This document shows, piece after piece, positions 32,056 to 40,708 of a stretch of 64,000 bases of DNA. The notes beneath the pieces were generated by a model that saw only the letters and a program-made list of their open reading frames with translations, was not told the DNA's origin and did not search any database. The stretch spans positions 21,037 through 85,036 of the forward strand of contig NZ_QRJO01000007.1 in the NCBI RefSeq assembly GCF_003471585.1, written 5' to 3'. The position numbers and the translations under genes are program-made. Position 1 is the stretch's first letter; every line of letters starts with the position of its first letter. Source of the stretch: Collinsella sp. AM18-10. Lineage in GTDB: Bacteria; Actinomycetota; Coriobacteriia; Coriobacteriales; Coriobacteriaceae.

Positions 32056-33684
32056 TTACAGTGAGTCGATAAAGCGCTGTTGGGCGGCGCGGCCGGCTTC
32101 GTCCCACTTAAAGACGCCGGCGTTGTCGAGCACGTGGCCAAACACCACGCCGACCTCCTCGTGCAGGATATCGATGGCGTTGTCCGCCGTAAGCTCGTCG
32201 GCACGGCGGGCGTAGACGTCCTCAGCCCATGCGGCGTGGCTGCGGCAAAGGTCGTCGCTCTCGAGAGCGCCGGCAAGATCGTAGCTGGCATCGGCTTTGG
32301 CCGCCAGCAGGTGCTCGCGAACAGCGCCGAGCTCGGGAACCAGGCGCGGCGGCAGAATGGCCAGGCCCATGACCTCGATCAGGCCTATGTTCTCCTTCTT
32401 AATGTGGTGATACTCGGCATGCGGGTGGAACACGCCCAGCGGATGCTCGTCGGTCGTGATGTTGCAGCGAAGCGCCAGGTAGGCCTCGTAAATCTCGCCG
32501 CCGGCGTTGCCGCGGGAGTCGACGCGGCGGATGACGGGCGTCACGGTGTTGTGCGCTACGCCGTCGGCCGTGTGCGCGATAACGCCCGCAGACTCGTCGG
32601 TCCACTCGCGCCAGGCGAGGATAATCTTCTCGGCAGCGTCGAGCAGCTGAGCGCGGTCATGCGAGCGCAGGCGCAGCACCGAGAGCGGCCACTGCAGCAC
32701 AGTGCCGGTGACCTGGTCAAAACCGGGCATGCTAAACTGCGAGACCTCGGCGGCATGCATCATGGGGAACTCGTGCGCGCCGCCCTGGAAGTGGTCGTGC
32801 GACAGAATCGAGCCGCCCACGATGGGCAGGTCGGCGTTGGAGCCGATGAAGTAATGCGGGAACAGGTCCACAAAGTCGAGCAGGCAGGTCAGGCCCTTGC
32901 GTTCGACGTGCATCGGACGATGCTCGGAGCTCATGGCAATGCAGTGCTCGTTAAAGTACGCGTACGGGCTGTACTGGAAGCCCCAGCGCTCGCCGTCGAG
33001 CTGGATGGGGATAACGCGCAGATTCTGGCGGGCGGGGTGAGCTCCGCCGTCGGCTGCGGCGGAGCGTCCGGGATAGCCCTCGTTTTCGATGCAGAGCTGG
33101 CAGGCGGGATACTTCTCGCCCGTGTTCTTTGCGGCGCCGGCCGCGGCAATGTCGCGCGGGTCCTTCTCAGGCTTTGACAGGTTGATGGTGATCTCAAGAT
33201 CGCCCCAGTTGGTGGGGGTGCTCCATTTGATGTTGCGTGCGATGGCGGCGCGGCGCACATAGCCGGCATCGCAGCACAGGCCGTAGAACCAGTCGGTCGC
33301 GGCGCGGGGCTCGTTGACGCCCATACGCCCATTGAACTCTTCGTTTACAACCGAAGGCCTCGGCATGAGCGCGCCCATGATGCGCATGGCGATGCGGTCG
33401 CGCCCCGATGCCGTGTCCTCGGCAGCACCGTTGGCAACGGCGGCCTCGGCAAGCGCGGCAAGCGTGCCCTCCAGGTCAAAGTTGGGGAGTGTATCGGGGT
33501 GCAAGAGCGAAATCTTCTCGGTCTTGAGTGCCCAAGCCATGTCGAGTGCGGGGCCCGTGGCGCCGATGCACTCCAGAATGGTGTTGTATGCCCAGATGCG
33601 ATCGTCCTGGCCGATCATCGATCGATGAATGGCGTACTCGATCAGGTTCTGCGCGGCTTCGCGCACATCAATCATTACAGCCAT
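32056..33684 (-). CDS. galT: UDP-glucose-hexose-1-phosphate uridylyltransferase, class II
   Basis: 542 residues, the size of the class II (GalT2) enzymes of Gram-positives and much longer than the roughly 350-residue class I. Motifs include MRIMGALMPRPSVVNEEF, CQLCIENEGYPGR, the SPYAYFNEH segment, and IVGGSILSHDHFQGGAHEFPM-type residues, where SHDHFQGG supplies the His-x-His site. It transfers UMP between UDP-glucose and galactose-1P. The galK stop TAA overlaps an ATG at 33675 (TAATG); the frame also has an ATG at 33684, so the start is uncertain by three codons. Transcribed with galK. Confidence 0.92.
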   Translation of the reverse strand: MAVMIDVREAAQNLIEYAIHRSMIGQDDRIWAYNTILECIGATGPALDMAWALKTEKISLLHPDTLPNFDLEGTLAALAEAAVANGAAEDTASGRDRIAMRIMGALMPRPSVVNEEFNGRMGVNEPRAATDWFYGLCCDAGYVRRAAIARNIKWSTPTNWGDLEITINLSKPEKDPRDIAAAGAAKNTGEKYPACQLCIENEGYPGRSAAADGGAHPARQNLRVIPIQLDGERWGFQYSPYAYFNEHCIAMSSEHRPMHVERKGLTCLLDFVDLFPHYFIGSNADLPIVGGSILSHDHFQGGAHEFPMMHAAEVSQFSMPGFDQVTGTVLQWPLSVLRLRSHDRAQLLDAAEKIILAWREWTDESAGVIAHTADGVAHNTVTPVIRRVDSRGNAGGEIYEAYLALRCNITTDEHPLGVFHPHAEYHHIKKENIGLIEVMGLAILPPRLVPELGAVREHLLAAKADASYDLAGALESDDLCRSHAAWAEDVYARRADELTADNAIDILHEEVGVVFGHVLDNAGVFKWDEAGRAAQQRFIDSL

Positions 33685-34880
33685 GCCGCGTAAGCCCCCT
33701 TGTCAGAAATCGCGTAGTGGCGGGCAGAGTCCTCGCCCAGCCAGTCGTTCATCTTGGCAATGAAGGTGTCGACGAGGTCGAGCGGCGCGAAGGCCTGGAT
33801 GGTGCCGCCAAAGCCGCCGCCGTGGATACGCACGGCGCCGCGGCCGTCGAGCACGTGCTCGGCCAGTGCCAGGGCATACATGGAAGGCTGCTCGGAACCC
33901 AGCTTGGCGACGACATTCTGCAGGTACATGGCAGAACTGGCACCGGACTCACGTGTCAGGACCAGGAACCGATCAATGTCGCCGGCGTTGAGGGCCGCCC
34001 AGCGCTTATCGACCAGGCCGTTCTCGTACCAGTAATGAACGGCGCGCAGGCAGGCGCGGTCGCCCAGCTTGGCGCGCAGCTCGGGGAGCTTGGCGTCAAA
34101 GTCGGCAACGTCGACCTCGCACAGGCGTGCCTTGCCAAACTCGGCGGCGACGTCCTGCATCTCGCGCGGAACGGCGGCGTAGTCGTCGGTAGCCGCCACG
34201 TGGTCGGCGCCGACCTTAACGAGCACGAGCGCATAGCCGTGATCCTCAAAGTTGAGCTCGAGCTTCTGGGTCTTAGGTCGAGCCTGATCCTCAAAGTCCA
34301 TGTAGGCGAGGCCGCCCAGGCACACAGCCGCCTGATCCATAAGACCGCAGGGCTTGCCGTAATAGTTGTTCTCGGTGCGCTGGCTCATCTGGGCGAGCGT
34401 GACGGGCTCAATGGCGGGCGCGCCCCAGAGCGTCTCCATGGCGCGGCCGTAAGCCGCCTCGACAGCGGCGGAGCTAGAAAGGCCGCCACCCGAGGGGACG
34501 GAGCAGGTAAAGGCAAAGTCGAAGCCTTGGGGCTCAACGCCCAGAGCAGCGATTTCGTGGGCCATACCGCGCACGAGGCTTGCGGACGTGCCCTTCTCGG
34601 ACTCCTGAACATCCAGCGTGTCGAGCGTGATCTCAAACGTGGGATAGCCCTCGTCGGCAACGCGGACCTTGTTGGAATCGGTTGCCACGGCGATGCCGTC
34701 AACGGCGACATCGAGCGAGCCGGCGATAACGTGGCCACCCTCGTGGTCGGTGTGGTTGCCGCTGATCTCGGAACGGCCGGGCGCGTGCACGTAGAGCACC
34801 TGGCGGTCGCCGATGGGGCCAAACTCCTCCTCAAACAGCTTGGTGAGTGTGGCGAGTGTCTTTTCGTCGGGGGTGGTCAT
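33675..34880 (-). CDS. galK: Galactokinase (GHMP family)
   Basis: 401 residues from ATG 34880, selected for the AAAGGA upstream; the frame runs 24 codons further without SD and into the operator region. GHMP motifs: APGRSEISGNHTDHEGG near 37-53 (galactokinase signature), the ATP loop SVPSGGGLSSSAAVEAA near 115, and RIHGGGFGGTIQAF near 345. It phosphorylates galactose at C1. First gene of galKT, divergent from a LacI regulator with three shared operator sites. galE is not in this window. Confidence 0.92.
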   Translation of the reverse strand: MTTPDEKTLATLTKLFEEEFGPIGDRQVLYVHAPGRSEISGNHTDHEGGHVIAGSLDVAVDGIAVATDSNKVRVADEGYPTFEITLDTLDVQESEKGTSASLVRGMAHEIAALGVEPQGFDFAFTCSVPSGGGLSSSAAVEAAYGRAMETLWGAPAIEPVTLAQMSQRTENNYYGKPCGLMDQAAVCLGGLAYMDFEDQARPKTQKLELNFEDHGYALVLVKVGADHVAATDDYAAVPREMQDVAAEFGKARLCEVDVADFDAKLPELRAKLGDRACLRAVHYWYENGLVDKRWAALNAGDIDRFLVLTRESGASSAMYLQNVVAKLGSEQPSMYALALAEHVLDGRGAVRIHGGGFGGTIQAFAPLDLVDTFIAKMNDWLGEDSARHYAISDKGAYAAWL

Positions 34881-34925
34881 GAGGGTCCTTTCCTTGGCGC
34901 ATACTGACGAGTTTTCCGTCGTAGT

Positions 34926-35125
34926 GAGTACGTTAACAATCTGAAGCGGCATAAACTCAGCATCTACGATGCCGCACGTTACGGGCTATGTTAACGTACT
35001 CATAACACAACACTTATCACTTTTTGAGAATCTGGTAATCGGTAGAAATTCAGCCGTGAACGGTACTGCCGTATGGACTTATAAAGCAGAAGAGATGCAG
35101 ATAGAAAAAGTAGAGTACGTTAACA
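34926..35125. promoter_or_regulatory. Three LacI-type operators between galK and its regulator
   Basis: GAGTACGTTAACA at 34926-34938 and 35113-35125, and its exact reverse complement TGTTAACGTACTC at 34989-35001. Central CG steps are 64 and 123 bp apart. All three are identical over 13 bp, differing from the lacE-side sites mainly in the outer arm (GAGT versus TGGC). Confidence 0.85.
35054..35064 (+). promoter_or_regulatory. Putative catabolic-regulon motif, copy 6
   Basis: CCGTGAACGGT, between the second and third gal operators. Confidence 0.45.
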
Positions 35126-35218
35126 TGCGTCCGACGATAGCGGGCCTCGGCGCGGGATGTATTTCTGCCCGGGCCGGCATTCACGCTATTCAGATCTCTC
35201 AAGGGTGAAGGTGATCCT

Positions 35219-36250
35219 GTGGCAAGGCGCCCGTCCAACGATACAGGTACGCGTCCGGTCTCCATGGCCGACGTCGCCCGCGCTGCTGGCGTTTCGCAGC
35301 AGACGGTTTCGCGCGTCGCCAACGGCTTGCCCAACGTTAACGAACAGACGCGCCAGCGCGTGCAGGCCGCTATGCAAGAGCTTGGCTTTCGTCCGAGTTA
35401 TGCCGGTCGCTCGCTGCGCGACGGCCGTTACCATTCGGTCGGCCTGTGCGTCAACGATGTCACCAAGTTTGGCAACCTTACGATGATTGACGGCATTGCC
35501 AGCGCGGCCCGCGAGCGCGGCTGCGCCATCACGCTGGTCGAGATGTCCAAGACCGAGGAGTTTTCGCTTGCCGAGGCCACGCGTCGTATGGCCGCGCTGC
35601 CCGTGGACGGTATCATCATCGGCATGAGTCGCATGGCGCCCGATTTTGAGACGTTCGATCCGTTGCCGGGCATTGGAACGGTCATCGTTACCATGTACGC
35701 GCATCCGCGCGTGACCACGGTCGATTCCGACCATTACGGCTGCTCGCTATTGCTTATGGATCATCTGTTTGAGCTGGGGCACGAGCAGATTCGCTATATT
35801 GGCGGCCCGTCGTTCTCGGTCGACGAGCAATTTCGTCGCGCCGGTTGGCAGGATGCGCTCGAGCGTAAACACATCGCGCCGGCAGAACCGCTCGAGGGCG
35901 ACTGGTCTGCTAACAGCGGCTACGAGGCCGGCAGGTACCTGGCCGAGCACGATCGCACCATGACGGCGATCTATGCGGCAAACGATCAGATGGCAAATGG
36001 CGCGATTGCCGCGCTGCGTGATAGCGGTCTGTGCGTGCCTGAGGACGTGAGCGTGGTGGGCGTCGATGACTCGCTCGATGATTTTGTCGCGCATAACGAG
36101 CTCACGACCGTGCGGTTCGATCTACATCAGCGCGGACGCGAGGTATTCGAGCATGCGGTTCCCGAGGCGGGTACGGCGGGCAAAACCGTTGCCATTCGTA
36201 TTCCCGGCCAACTCATTATTCGACATAGCACGGCGATACCACGCTCATAG
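35219..36250 (+). CDS. LacI-family regulator of galKT
   Basis: 343 residues, GTG start at 35219 with AAGGTGAT upstream. HTH and hinge in about 15-70 (MADVARAAGVSQQTVSRVAN, ELGFRPSYAGRSLRDG). The effector core has IIIGMSRMAPDFETF, DSDHYGCSLLLMDHLFELGH, IYAANDQMANGAIAAL and EDVSVVGVDDSLDDFV. It is a paralogue of the regulator at 25252; the similarity runs the whole length. Divergent from galK, with three 13-bp operators in between, so control of galKT and of itself is the natural reading. Confidence 0.88.
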   Translation: MARRPSNDTGTRPVSMADVARAAGVSQQTVSRVANGLPNVNEQTRQRVQAAMQELGFRPSYAGRSLRDGRYHSVGLCVNDVTKFGNLTMIDGIASAARERGCAITLVEMSKTEEFSLAEATRRMAALPVDGIIIGMSRMAPDFETFDPLPGIGTVIVTMYAHPRVTTVDSDHYGCSLLLMDHLFELGHEQIRYIGGPSFSVDEQFRRAGWQDALERKHIAPAEPLEGDWSANSGYEAGRYLAEHDRTMTAIYAANDQMANGAIAALRDSGLCVPEDVSVVGVDDSLDDFVAHNELTTVRFDLHQRGREVFEHAVPEAGTAGKTVAIRIPGQLIIRHSTAIPRS

Positions 36251-36379
36251 TTTGCGCAGGTAAACGGCGATTTATCGTATTTCAATAACAATCGGTATGG
36301 ATGCCGGCAGATAACAGTTGGGATACTACCGAGTGTTATGATAGACGGGTTCTTTTGTCTATCTAGGAGGCTTTGCCTG

Positions 36380-37540
36380 ATGGAGATCACCAAGGATATC
36401 CGCTACATCGGTGTCGACGATCACGACATTGACCTGTTCGAGGGCCAGTACGACGTGTCCGAGAATGGCATGGCATACAACAGCTATGTTATCTTGGGCG
36501 ATAAAATCGCTGTCGCCGATTCGGTTGACGCTGGCTTTGTCGACGAATGGCTCGGCAACCTCGAGGCCGCGCTCGACGGCCGTACGCCCGACTACCTGGT
36601 CGTCCATCACATGGAGCCCGATCACTCCGCCGGTATCGCCGCCTTTATGGAGCGCTATCCCCAGGCACAGATCGTGGCCAGCATGGGCGCCTTCCGCATG
36701 ATGGTCAACTTCTTTGGCACCGATTTCCCCGAGCGCAAGATGGTCGTCAAAGAGGGCGATGTGCTCGACCTGGGCGGCCACAGCCTGACCTTTGTTGGCG
36801 CTCCCAACGTTCACTGGCCCGAGGTGCTCTTCTCCTACGAGGCCACCGACAAAGTGCTCTTTAGTGCCGACGGCTTTGGCAAGTTTGGCGCCAACGACAT
36901 CGAGGATCCGGAAGGGTGGGCTTGCGAAGCTCGCCGCTACTACTTTGGCATCGTTGGTAAGTTCGGCAAGTTCGTGCAGGCCGTGCTTAAGAAGGCCGCC
37001 GATCTGGACATTCAGATCATCTGCCCGCTTCATGGCCCCGTGCTGACCGAGAACCTGGGCTACTACCTCGACACCTACAACACCTGGTCGAGCTATCGGC
37101 CCGAGGACGAGGGCATCACGATTGCCTATGCGAGCGTGTACGGCCATCTGAAGGCTGCCGTTGAGGAGCTCGCATCCGCGCTTGAGGCTCGCGGTCAGAA
37201 GGTCTCCGTCTTTGACCTGGCTCGCGACGACATGGCCGAGGCCGTTGAGGATGCGTTCCGCTACGACCGTCTGGTGCTCGCTTCCATCACCTATCAGGGC
37301 GAGATCTTCCCGTTCATGAGCACCTTTATCCACACGCTTGCCGAGCACGCCTATCAGAACCGTACGGTGGCACTCGTCGAGGCCGGCTCCTGGGCACCTG
37401 CCGCCGCTAAGGTTATGACCAAGGAGCTCGAGGGCATGAAGGACATCACCCTGACGCAGAACAAAGTGACCGTCCTGGGTTCGCTCAACGACACCTCGCG
37501 CGCTCAGATAGAGGCCCTCGCCGACGAGCTTTCCAAGTAG
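36380..37540 (+). CDS. FprA family A-type flavoprotein (flavodiiron protein)
   Basis: 386 residues from ATG 36380 (AGGAGG nine nt upstream). The N-terminal metallo-beta-lactamase-like domain has the diiron ligands in VVHHMEPDHSAGI (H-x-E-x-D-H), a histidine in FVGAPNVHWPEVL and DGFGKFG. The C-terminal flavodoxin domain (about 250-386) begins ITIAYASVYGHLKAAVEEL and contains the EAGSWAPAAAK segment. Flavodiiron proteins reduce O2 to water or NO to N2O in anaerobes. It is monocistronic, with a strong terminator after it. Confidence 0.92.
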   Translation: MEITKDIRYIGVDDHDIDLFEGQYDVSENGMAYNSYVILGDKIAVADSVDAGFVDEWLGNLEAALDGRTPDYLVVHHMEPDHSAGIAAFMERYPQAQIVASMGAFRMMVNFFGTDFPERKMVVKEGDVLDLGGHSLTFVGAPNVHWPEVLFSYEATDKVLFSADGFGKFGANDIEDPEGWACEARRYYFGIVGKFGKFVQAVLKKAADLDIQIICPLHGPVLTENLGYYLDTYNTWSSYRPEDEGITIAYASVYGHLKAAVEELASALEARGQKVSVFDLARDDMAEAVEDAFRYDRLVLASITYQGEIFPFMSTFIHTLAEHAYQNRTVALVEAGSWAPAAAKVMTKELEGMKDITLTQNKVTVLGSLNDTSRAQIEALADELSK

Positions 37541-37562
37541 CGATTTGTTAGCTTTTGATGTG

Positions 37563-37597
37563 AAAACCACCACAAAGGCACCTTTGTGGTGGTTTTT
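37563..37597. terminator. Bidirectional terminator between flavodiiron and DeoR genes
   Basis: Perfect 16-bp stem AAAACCACCACAAAGG / CCTTTGTGGTGGTTTT with a 2-nt nominal loop, T-rich on both strands. Confidence 0.9.
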
Positions 37598-37599
37598 GT

Positions 37600-38403
37600 T
37601 TAAGCGCCGGCGATGACGAGATTTGGGCGGGCGTCATCGGCGGTCTCGGCGATTGAGGTGGCGACGGCGCCATCGGGATCACGGTCCATCACGATGGTGT
37701 CGACATCGGTCAGCTCGGCAAAGCGGTACATGCCGCGTCCGTTAACCTTGCTGGCGTCCATAAGGGCGACGCTTTGACGGGCGGCACCGACCATAGCCGC
37801 TTTGGTCTCGGCCATCTGCGGAAAGTCGGTCGTAAAGCCGCAGCCGGGAACAAAAGCTCCAGGGCACATGACGGCAAGATCGGCGTGGACCATTTGGAGC
37901 GCCTGCATAGTGAGCGGTCCGTACAGATAACGATGGCCTTTGCGCAGCGCCCCGCCCGGCATGACGACATCGACTAAGGGCATGCTCTCGTCGATGTAAT
38001 CGGCAATGGTAATGTCGGCCGTGATGACGGTGATGCCATCGCGCTGGTCGAGGAGCCGGACGAATTCGAGCGCTGTGGTGCCCGAGTCGACGAGCAGAGT
38101 GTCACCATTGCCGACGAGTTCAATGGCGCTTTGCGCGATGGCCTGCTTGGCGGCGACGTTGACATTGATGCGGCGATCCTGCGTGGAAACGGTCAGGCGT
38201 TTGTGGAGCGATACGGCACCGCCATGCGTGCGGCGCAGCTTGCCGGACTCCGCGAGCGCGTCCAGGTCGGCTCGGGCGGTGACGGAGGACACGCCAAAGG
38301 TCTGGGCGATTTCTGCTACCTGCACCGAGGCATTATGATCGAGCATCTCCATGATGGCGGAACGACGCTCGTCGGCGAAAGCTCGGGTTGTTGCGTGGGC
38401 CAT
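37600..38403 (-). CDS. DeoR/GlpR-family regulator divergent from the aldolase
   Basis: 267 residues. The HTH (about 12-62) reads RRSAIMEMLDHNASVQVAE, IAQTFGVSSVTARADLDAL and RTHGGAV. The sugar-phosphate domain has LLVDSGTTALEFVRLL near 100, TADITIADYI, and PGGALRKGHRYLYGPLT near 148. Divergent from the class II aldolase, whose product or substrate is a sugar phosphate, so it is the likely regulator of that gene. It differs from lacR (18907), in which the corresponding segment is GGMYRRRTAAFVGP. Confidence 0.85.
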   Translation of the reverse strand: MAHATTRAFADERRSAIMEMLDHNASVQVAEIAQTFGVSSVTARADLDALAESGKLRRTHGGAVSLHKRLTVSTQDRRINVNVAAKQAIAQSAIELVGNGDTLLVDSGTTALEFVRLLDQRDGITVITADITIADYIDESMPLVDVVMPGGALRKGHRYLYGPLTMQALQMVHADLAVMCPGAFVPGCGFTTDFPQMAETKAAMVGAARQSVALMDASKVNGRGMYRFAELTDVDTIVMDRDPDGAVATSIAETADDARPNLVIAGA

Positions 38404-38451
38404 ATCTGCTCCATCATCGTCTGAAATTTGCAGGAATTGTGTTGACTCTAT

Positions 38452-38505
38452 TTTCGTTCATTTTCTTTTTGAGTAAGAAAATACCTTTCGATTACTTATC
38501 TTTTC
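38452..38505. promoter_or_regulatory. Candidate DeoR sites in the aldolase promoter region
   Basis: TTTCGTTCATTTTC (near 38453) and TTTCGATTACTTATC (near 38487) form an imperfect direct repeat, with AT-rich DNA between them and after. The repeat sits between the divergent DeoR and aldolase genes. Weak evidence; no consensus promoter was firmly identified. Confidence 0.35.
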
Positions 38506-38738
38506 TATAAAAGAAAGACGATCAAGGCTCAAAACTCAATATCGAACACGCGCGCTCGGGTTCGATCCCTTCCGTTTGCTTTTCAAAAATGAAGGTTGAA
38601 CCTCGCGCGATGACAATATCTCGCACGTGCAAAGCCGCTGAATTTCATACAATGAGCGCAGCAAAACGCAAGGTAAAACGCCTTGTGAACAACTACGCCC
38701 GATGTCCAGATGCGGGCGAGGGAGAGGAGCAAACGCTC

Positions 38739-39596
38739 ATGGCACTTGTTACCACCGAAAAGATGCTCAAGGACGCTCAGGCCGGCCACTACGCCGTCGG
38801 CGCGTTCAACGTCGAGAACCTCGAGTTTGTTATGGCCGTTCTGGCCGCTGCCGAGGAGACCAAGTCCCCCGTCATCATGCAGACCACCCCGGGCACCATC
38901 AAGACCGCTGGTCTGGACTACTTCTACGGCATGGTCAAGGCTGCCGCCGAGCGCGCTTCCGTGCCCGTCGCTCTGCACCTCGATCACGGCGATGGCTATG
39001 ACCGCTGCATGCAGGCTTTCCGCACTGGCTACACCTCCGTTATGATTGACGGCTCGCACGAGTCCTTCGAGGACAACATCGCCCTGACCAAGTCCGTCGC
39101 CGATGCTGGCCGCGCCATGGGCGTGCCTGTCGAGGCTGAGCTCGGCAAGGTCGGCGGCAAGGAGGACGACGGTCCCGCGGTTGAGGGCGAGAGCCCCTAC
39201 ACCGATCCTGCCGAGGCCAAGGAGTTCGTCGAGCGCACTGGCTGCACCTCCCTCGCTATTGGCGTTGGCACCAGCCACGGCGTGTACACGAGCGATCCGC
39301 ACATCGAGCAGTCCGTGGTCAAGGCCATCCGCGACGCCGTCGACGTGCCGCTGGTCCTGCACGGCACCTCCGGTGTGCCCGATGAGCAGGTTGCCGAGGC
39401 CGTGAAGAACGGCATCTGCAAGGTTAACTACGCCACTGAGCTGCGTCAGGCCTACACCAAGGGCTTCATGGCCTACATGGCCGAGAACCCCGCCTGCTTC
39501 GATCCTAAGAAGCCGGCCAAGGAGGGCATGCGTGAGATCACCGAGCTGGTTAAGATCCGCATGACCAACCTCAACTCTGTGGGCAAAGCAGAGTAA
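38739..39596 (+). CDS. Class II fructose/tagatose-bisphosphate aldolase
   Basis: 285 residues from ATG 38739, selected because GGAGAGGAG lies 9 nt upstream; the open frame extends 50 codons upstream without homology. Class II zinc and substrate residues: VALHLDHGDGYDRC near 77-90, MIDGSHESFEDN near 99-110, EAELGKVGGKEDD near 130, GVGTSHGVY near 175 and LHGTSGVPDEQV near 205. The GTSHGVY and short length fit GatY/KbaY-type enzymes, which cleave tagatose-1,6-bisphosphate as well as fructose bisphosphate. No lacD is in the window, so it could end both tagatose routes; a general glycolytic role is the alternative. Confidence 0.88.
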   Translation: MALVTTEKMLKDAQAGHYAVGAFNVENLEFVMAVLAAAEETKSPVIMQTTPGTIKTAGLDYFYGMVKAAAERASVPVALHLDHGDGYDRCMQAFRTGYTSVMIDGSHESFEDNIALTKSVADAGRAMGVPVEAELGKVGGKEDDGPAVEGESPYTDPAEAKEFVERTGCTSLAIGVGTSHGVYTSDPHIEQSVVKAIRDAVDVPLVLHGTSGVPDEQVAEAVKNGICKVNYATELRQAYTKGFMAYMAENPACFDPKKPAKEGMREITELVKIRMTNLNSVGKAE

Positions 39597-39622
39597 CAGC
39601 AAGGGTACTCTGATCCCACCGG

Positions 39623-39768
39623 ACGGTTTGGGCGGGTCCCGTACTTAGTTCCAAAACGTCCTCGCGCATGAAGGCCCCCGTTGTCTCGCTTCTTCGAAGC
39701 GTTGACAACGGGGGCCTTCGCGCTGCGGAATGATTTTGGAAACTAAGTACGGGACCCGCCCAAACCGT
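39623..39768. repeat. 146-bp hairpin repeat with perfect 28-bp arms
   Basis: Arms 39623-39650 and 39741-39768 are perfect inverted repeats (outer end ACGGTTTGGGCGGGTCCC, inner end GTACTTAGTT). Inside are a second pairing (CCAAAAC / ATTTTGG) and a central 12-bp hairpin GCCCCCGTTGTC / GACAACGGGGGC, so the whole element can fold into one rod. No ORF. Confidence 0.9.
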
Positions 39769-39919
39769 TCTGCTCAATCGCCCTTGTGGCGTTAGTGTCG
39801 GAAAAATAAGACGTTGCTTTTTGCCCCCTGCGGAAAGATTGGAGAACTAAGCCCTCGTCCCTCCCAGGTTGACCTACTCGAGGTCGTCGCCCTTGTGGCG
39901 TTGGGCGGAAAATAATAAG

Positions 39920-40001
39920 AAGCCTTCGCGCTGCGGAATGATTTTGGAAACTAAGTACGGGGACCCGCCCAAACCGTCCTGCTCAATCGCCCTTGTGGTG
40001 T
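39920..40001. repeat. Half copy of the 146-bp repeat
   Basis: About 80 bp directly repeat 39712-39793, including AAACTAAGTACGGG, ACCCGCCCAAACCGT and CTGCTCAATCGCCCTTGTGG. The left arm is missing. Between the two copies (39794-39919) are further fragments of the same ending (GCCCTTGTGGCGTT), so the region is a repeat graveyard. Confidence 0.8.
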
Positions 40002-40028
40002 TGGGGCTGAAAGGGTGGGACGCGTGGG

Positions 40029-40652
40029 TCATTTGGTTGTTAGGGTTAGTAGGTCGTTGGGGGTTTTGAGGTTGTAGGTGGCGTTTGGGATATCTTGGTG
40101 TGATCCCCATGCTGCTCGGGCAAAACTGACCCCTGCTGAAGTTGCGCATTGTTCGTCGTAGACGGTGTCGCCAACGTAGACGACGTTGCCAGGATTCGCG
40201 CCCGCACGTCGGAGATATTCGAGCATGGGTGCGGGTGCGGGTTTATGTTCGGTTGTGTCTTCGACAAGGATGATGTGCTCAAAATACTTATCGAAACCAA
40301 GGGGTGCAATTTCTTTTGCGTATTCGTCGCGCGCACGTGAGGAGACGATGCCAAGTTTGCAGCCGCTATCGGCGAGTGTTGCGATGACTTCAAGCAAGCC
40401 TGGAAACACGCTGATGGTGCTTTTAAAGCTGGCGGCAACTTGGCACCAGCGATCCAACGTTGCCTGCGAGTAGATCCCAAGTTTCTCAAGGGCATCCTTG
40501 CCGGGTATGCCGAGGGCAAAGTCAAGCTCGTGTCGGGGAAGCGTTTTGCTGGTCTCTTCTTGGACAATCTGGACAAGCGATGACAGAACGCTTTCTTCTG
40601 TATCTGCCAATGTCCCATCAACGTCAAATACGATATGGTCAAAGTGCTTCAT
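40029..40652 (-). CDS. HAD-superfamily phosphatase (phosphoglycolate phosphatase-like)
   Basis: 207 residues. HAD motif I FDVDGTLADTEE at 9-20 (nucleophile Asp9 and acid Asp11), motif II IVSSRARDEYA near 100 and motif IV VYVGDTVYDEQCA near 157 are complete. The cap is a helical C1 insertion (about 20-85). Similar proteins hydrolyse small phosphate esters or beta-phosphoglucomutase-type substrates; specificity cannot be read. It lies 56 bp after the AraC gene on the same strand, suggesting co-transcription. Confidence 0.85.
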   Translation of the reverse strand: MKHFDHIVFDVDGTLADTEESVLSSLVQIVQEETSKTLPRHELDFALGIPGKDALEKLGIYSQATLDRWCQVAASFKSTISVFPGLLEVIATLADSGCKLGIVSSRARDEYAKEIAPLGFDKYFEHIILVEDTTEHKPAPAPMLEYLRRAGANPGNVVYVGDTVYDEQCATSAGVSFARAAWGSHQDIPNATYNLKTPNDLLTLTTK

Positions 40653-40708
40653 ATGATTGCTCCTCTCTGTTGTTTGCCTGCAAGTTTGATGCAGTGACAG
40701 AAGAAGGG

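Noticed and set aside
38548..38575. tRNA T-loop-like sequence GGGTTCGATCCC
   Set aside because: The flanking bases do not form a T-stem, and no anticodon or acceptor stem can be drawn around it.
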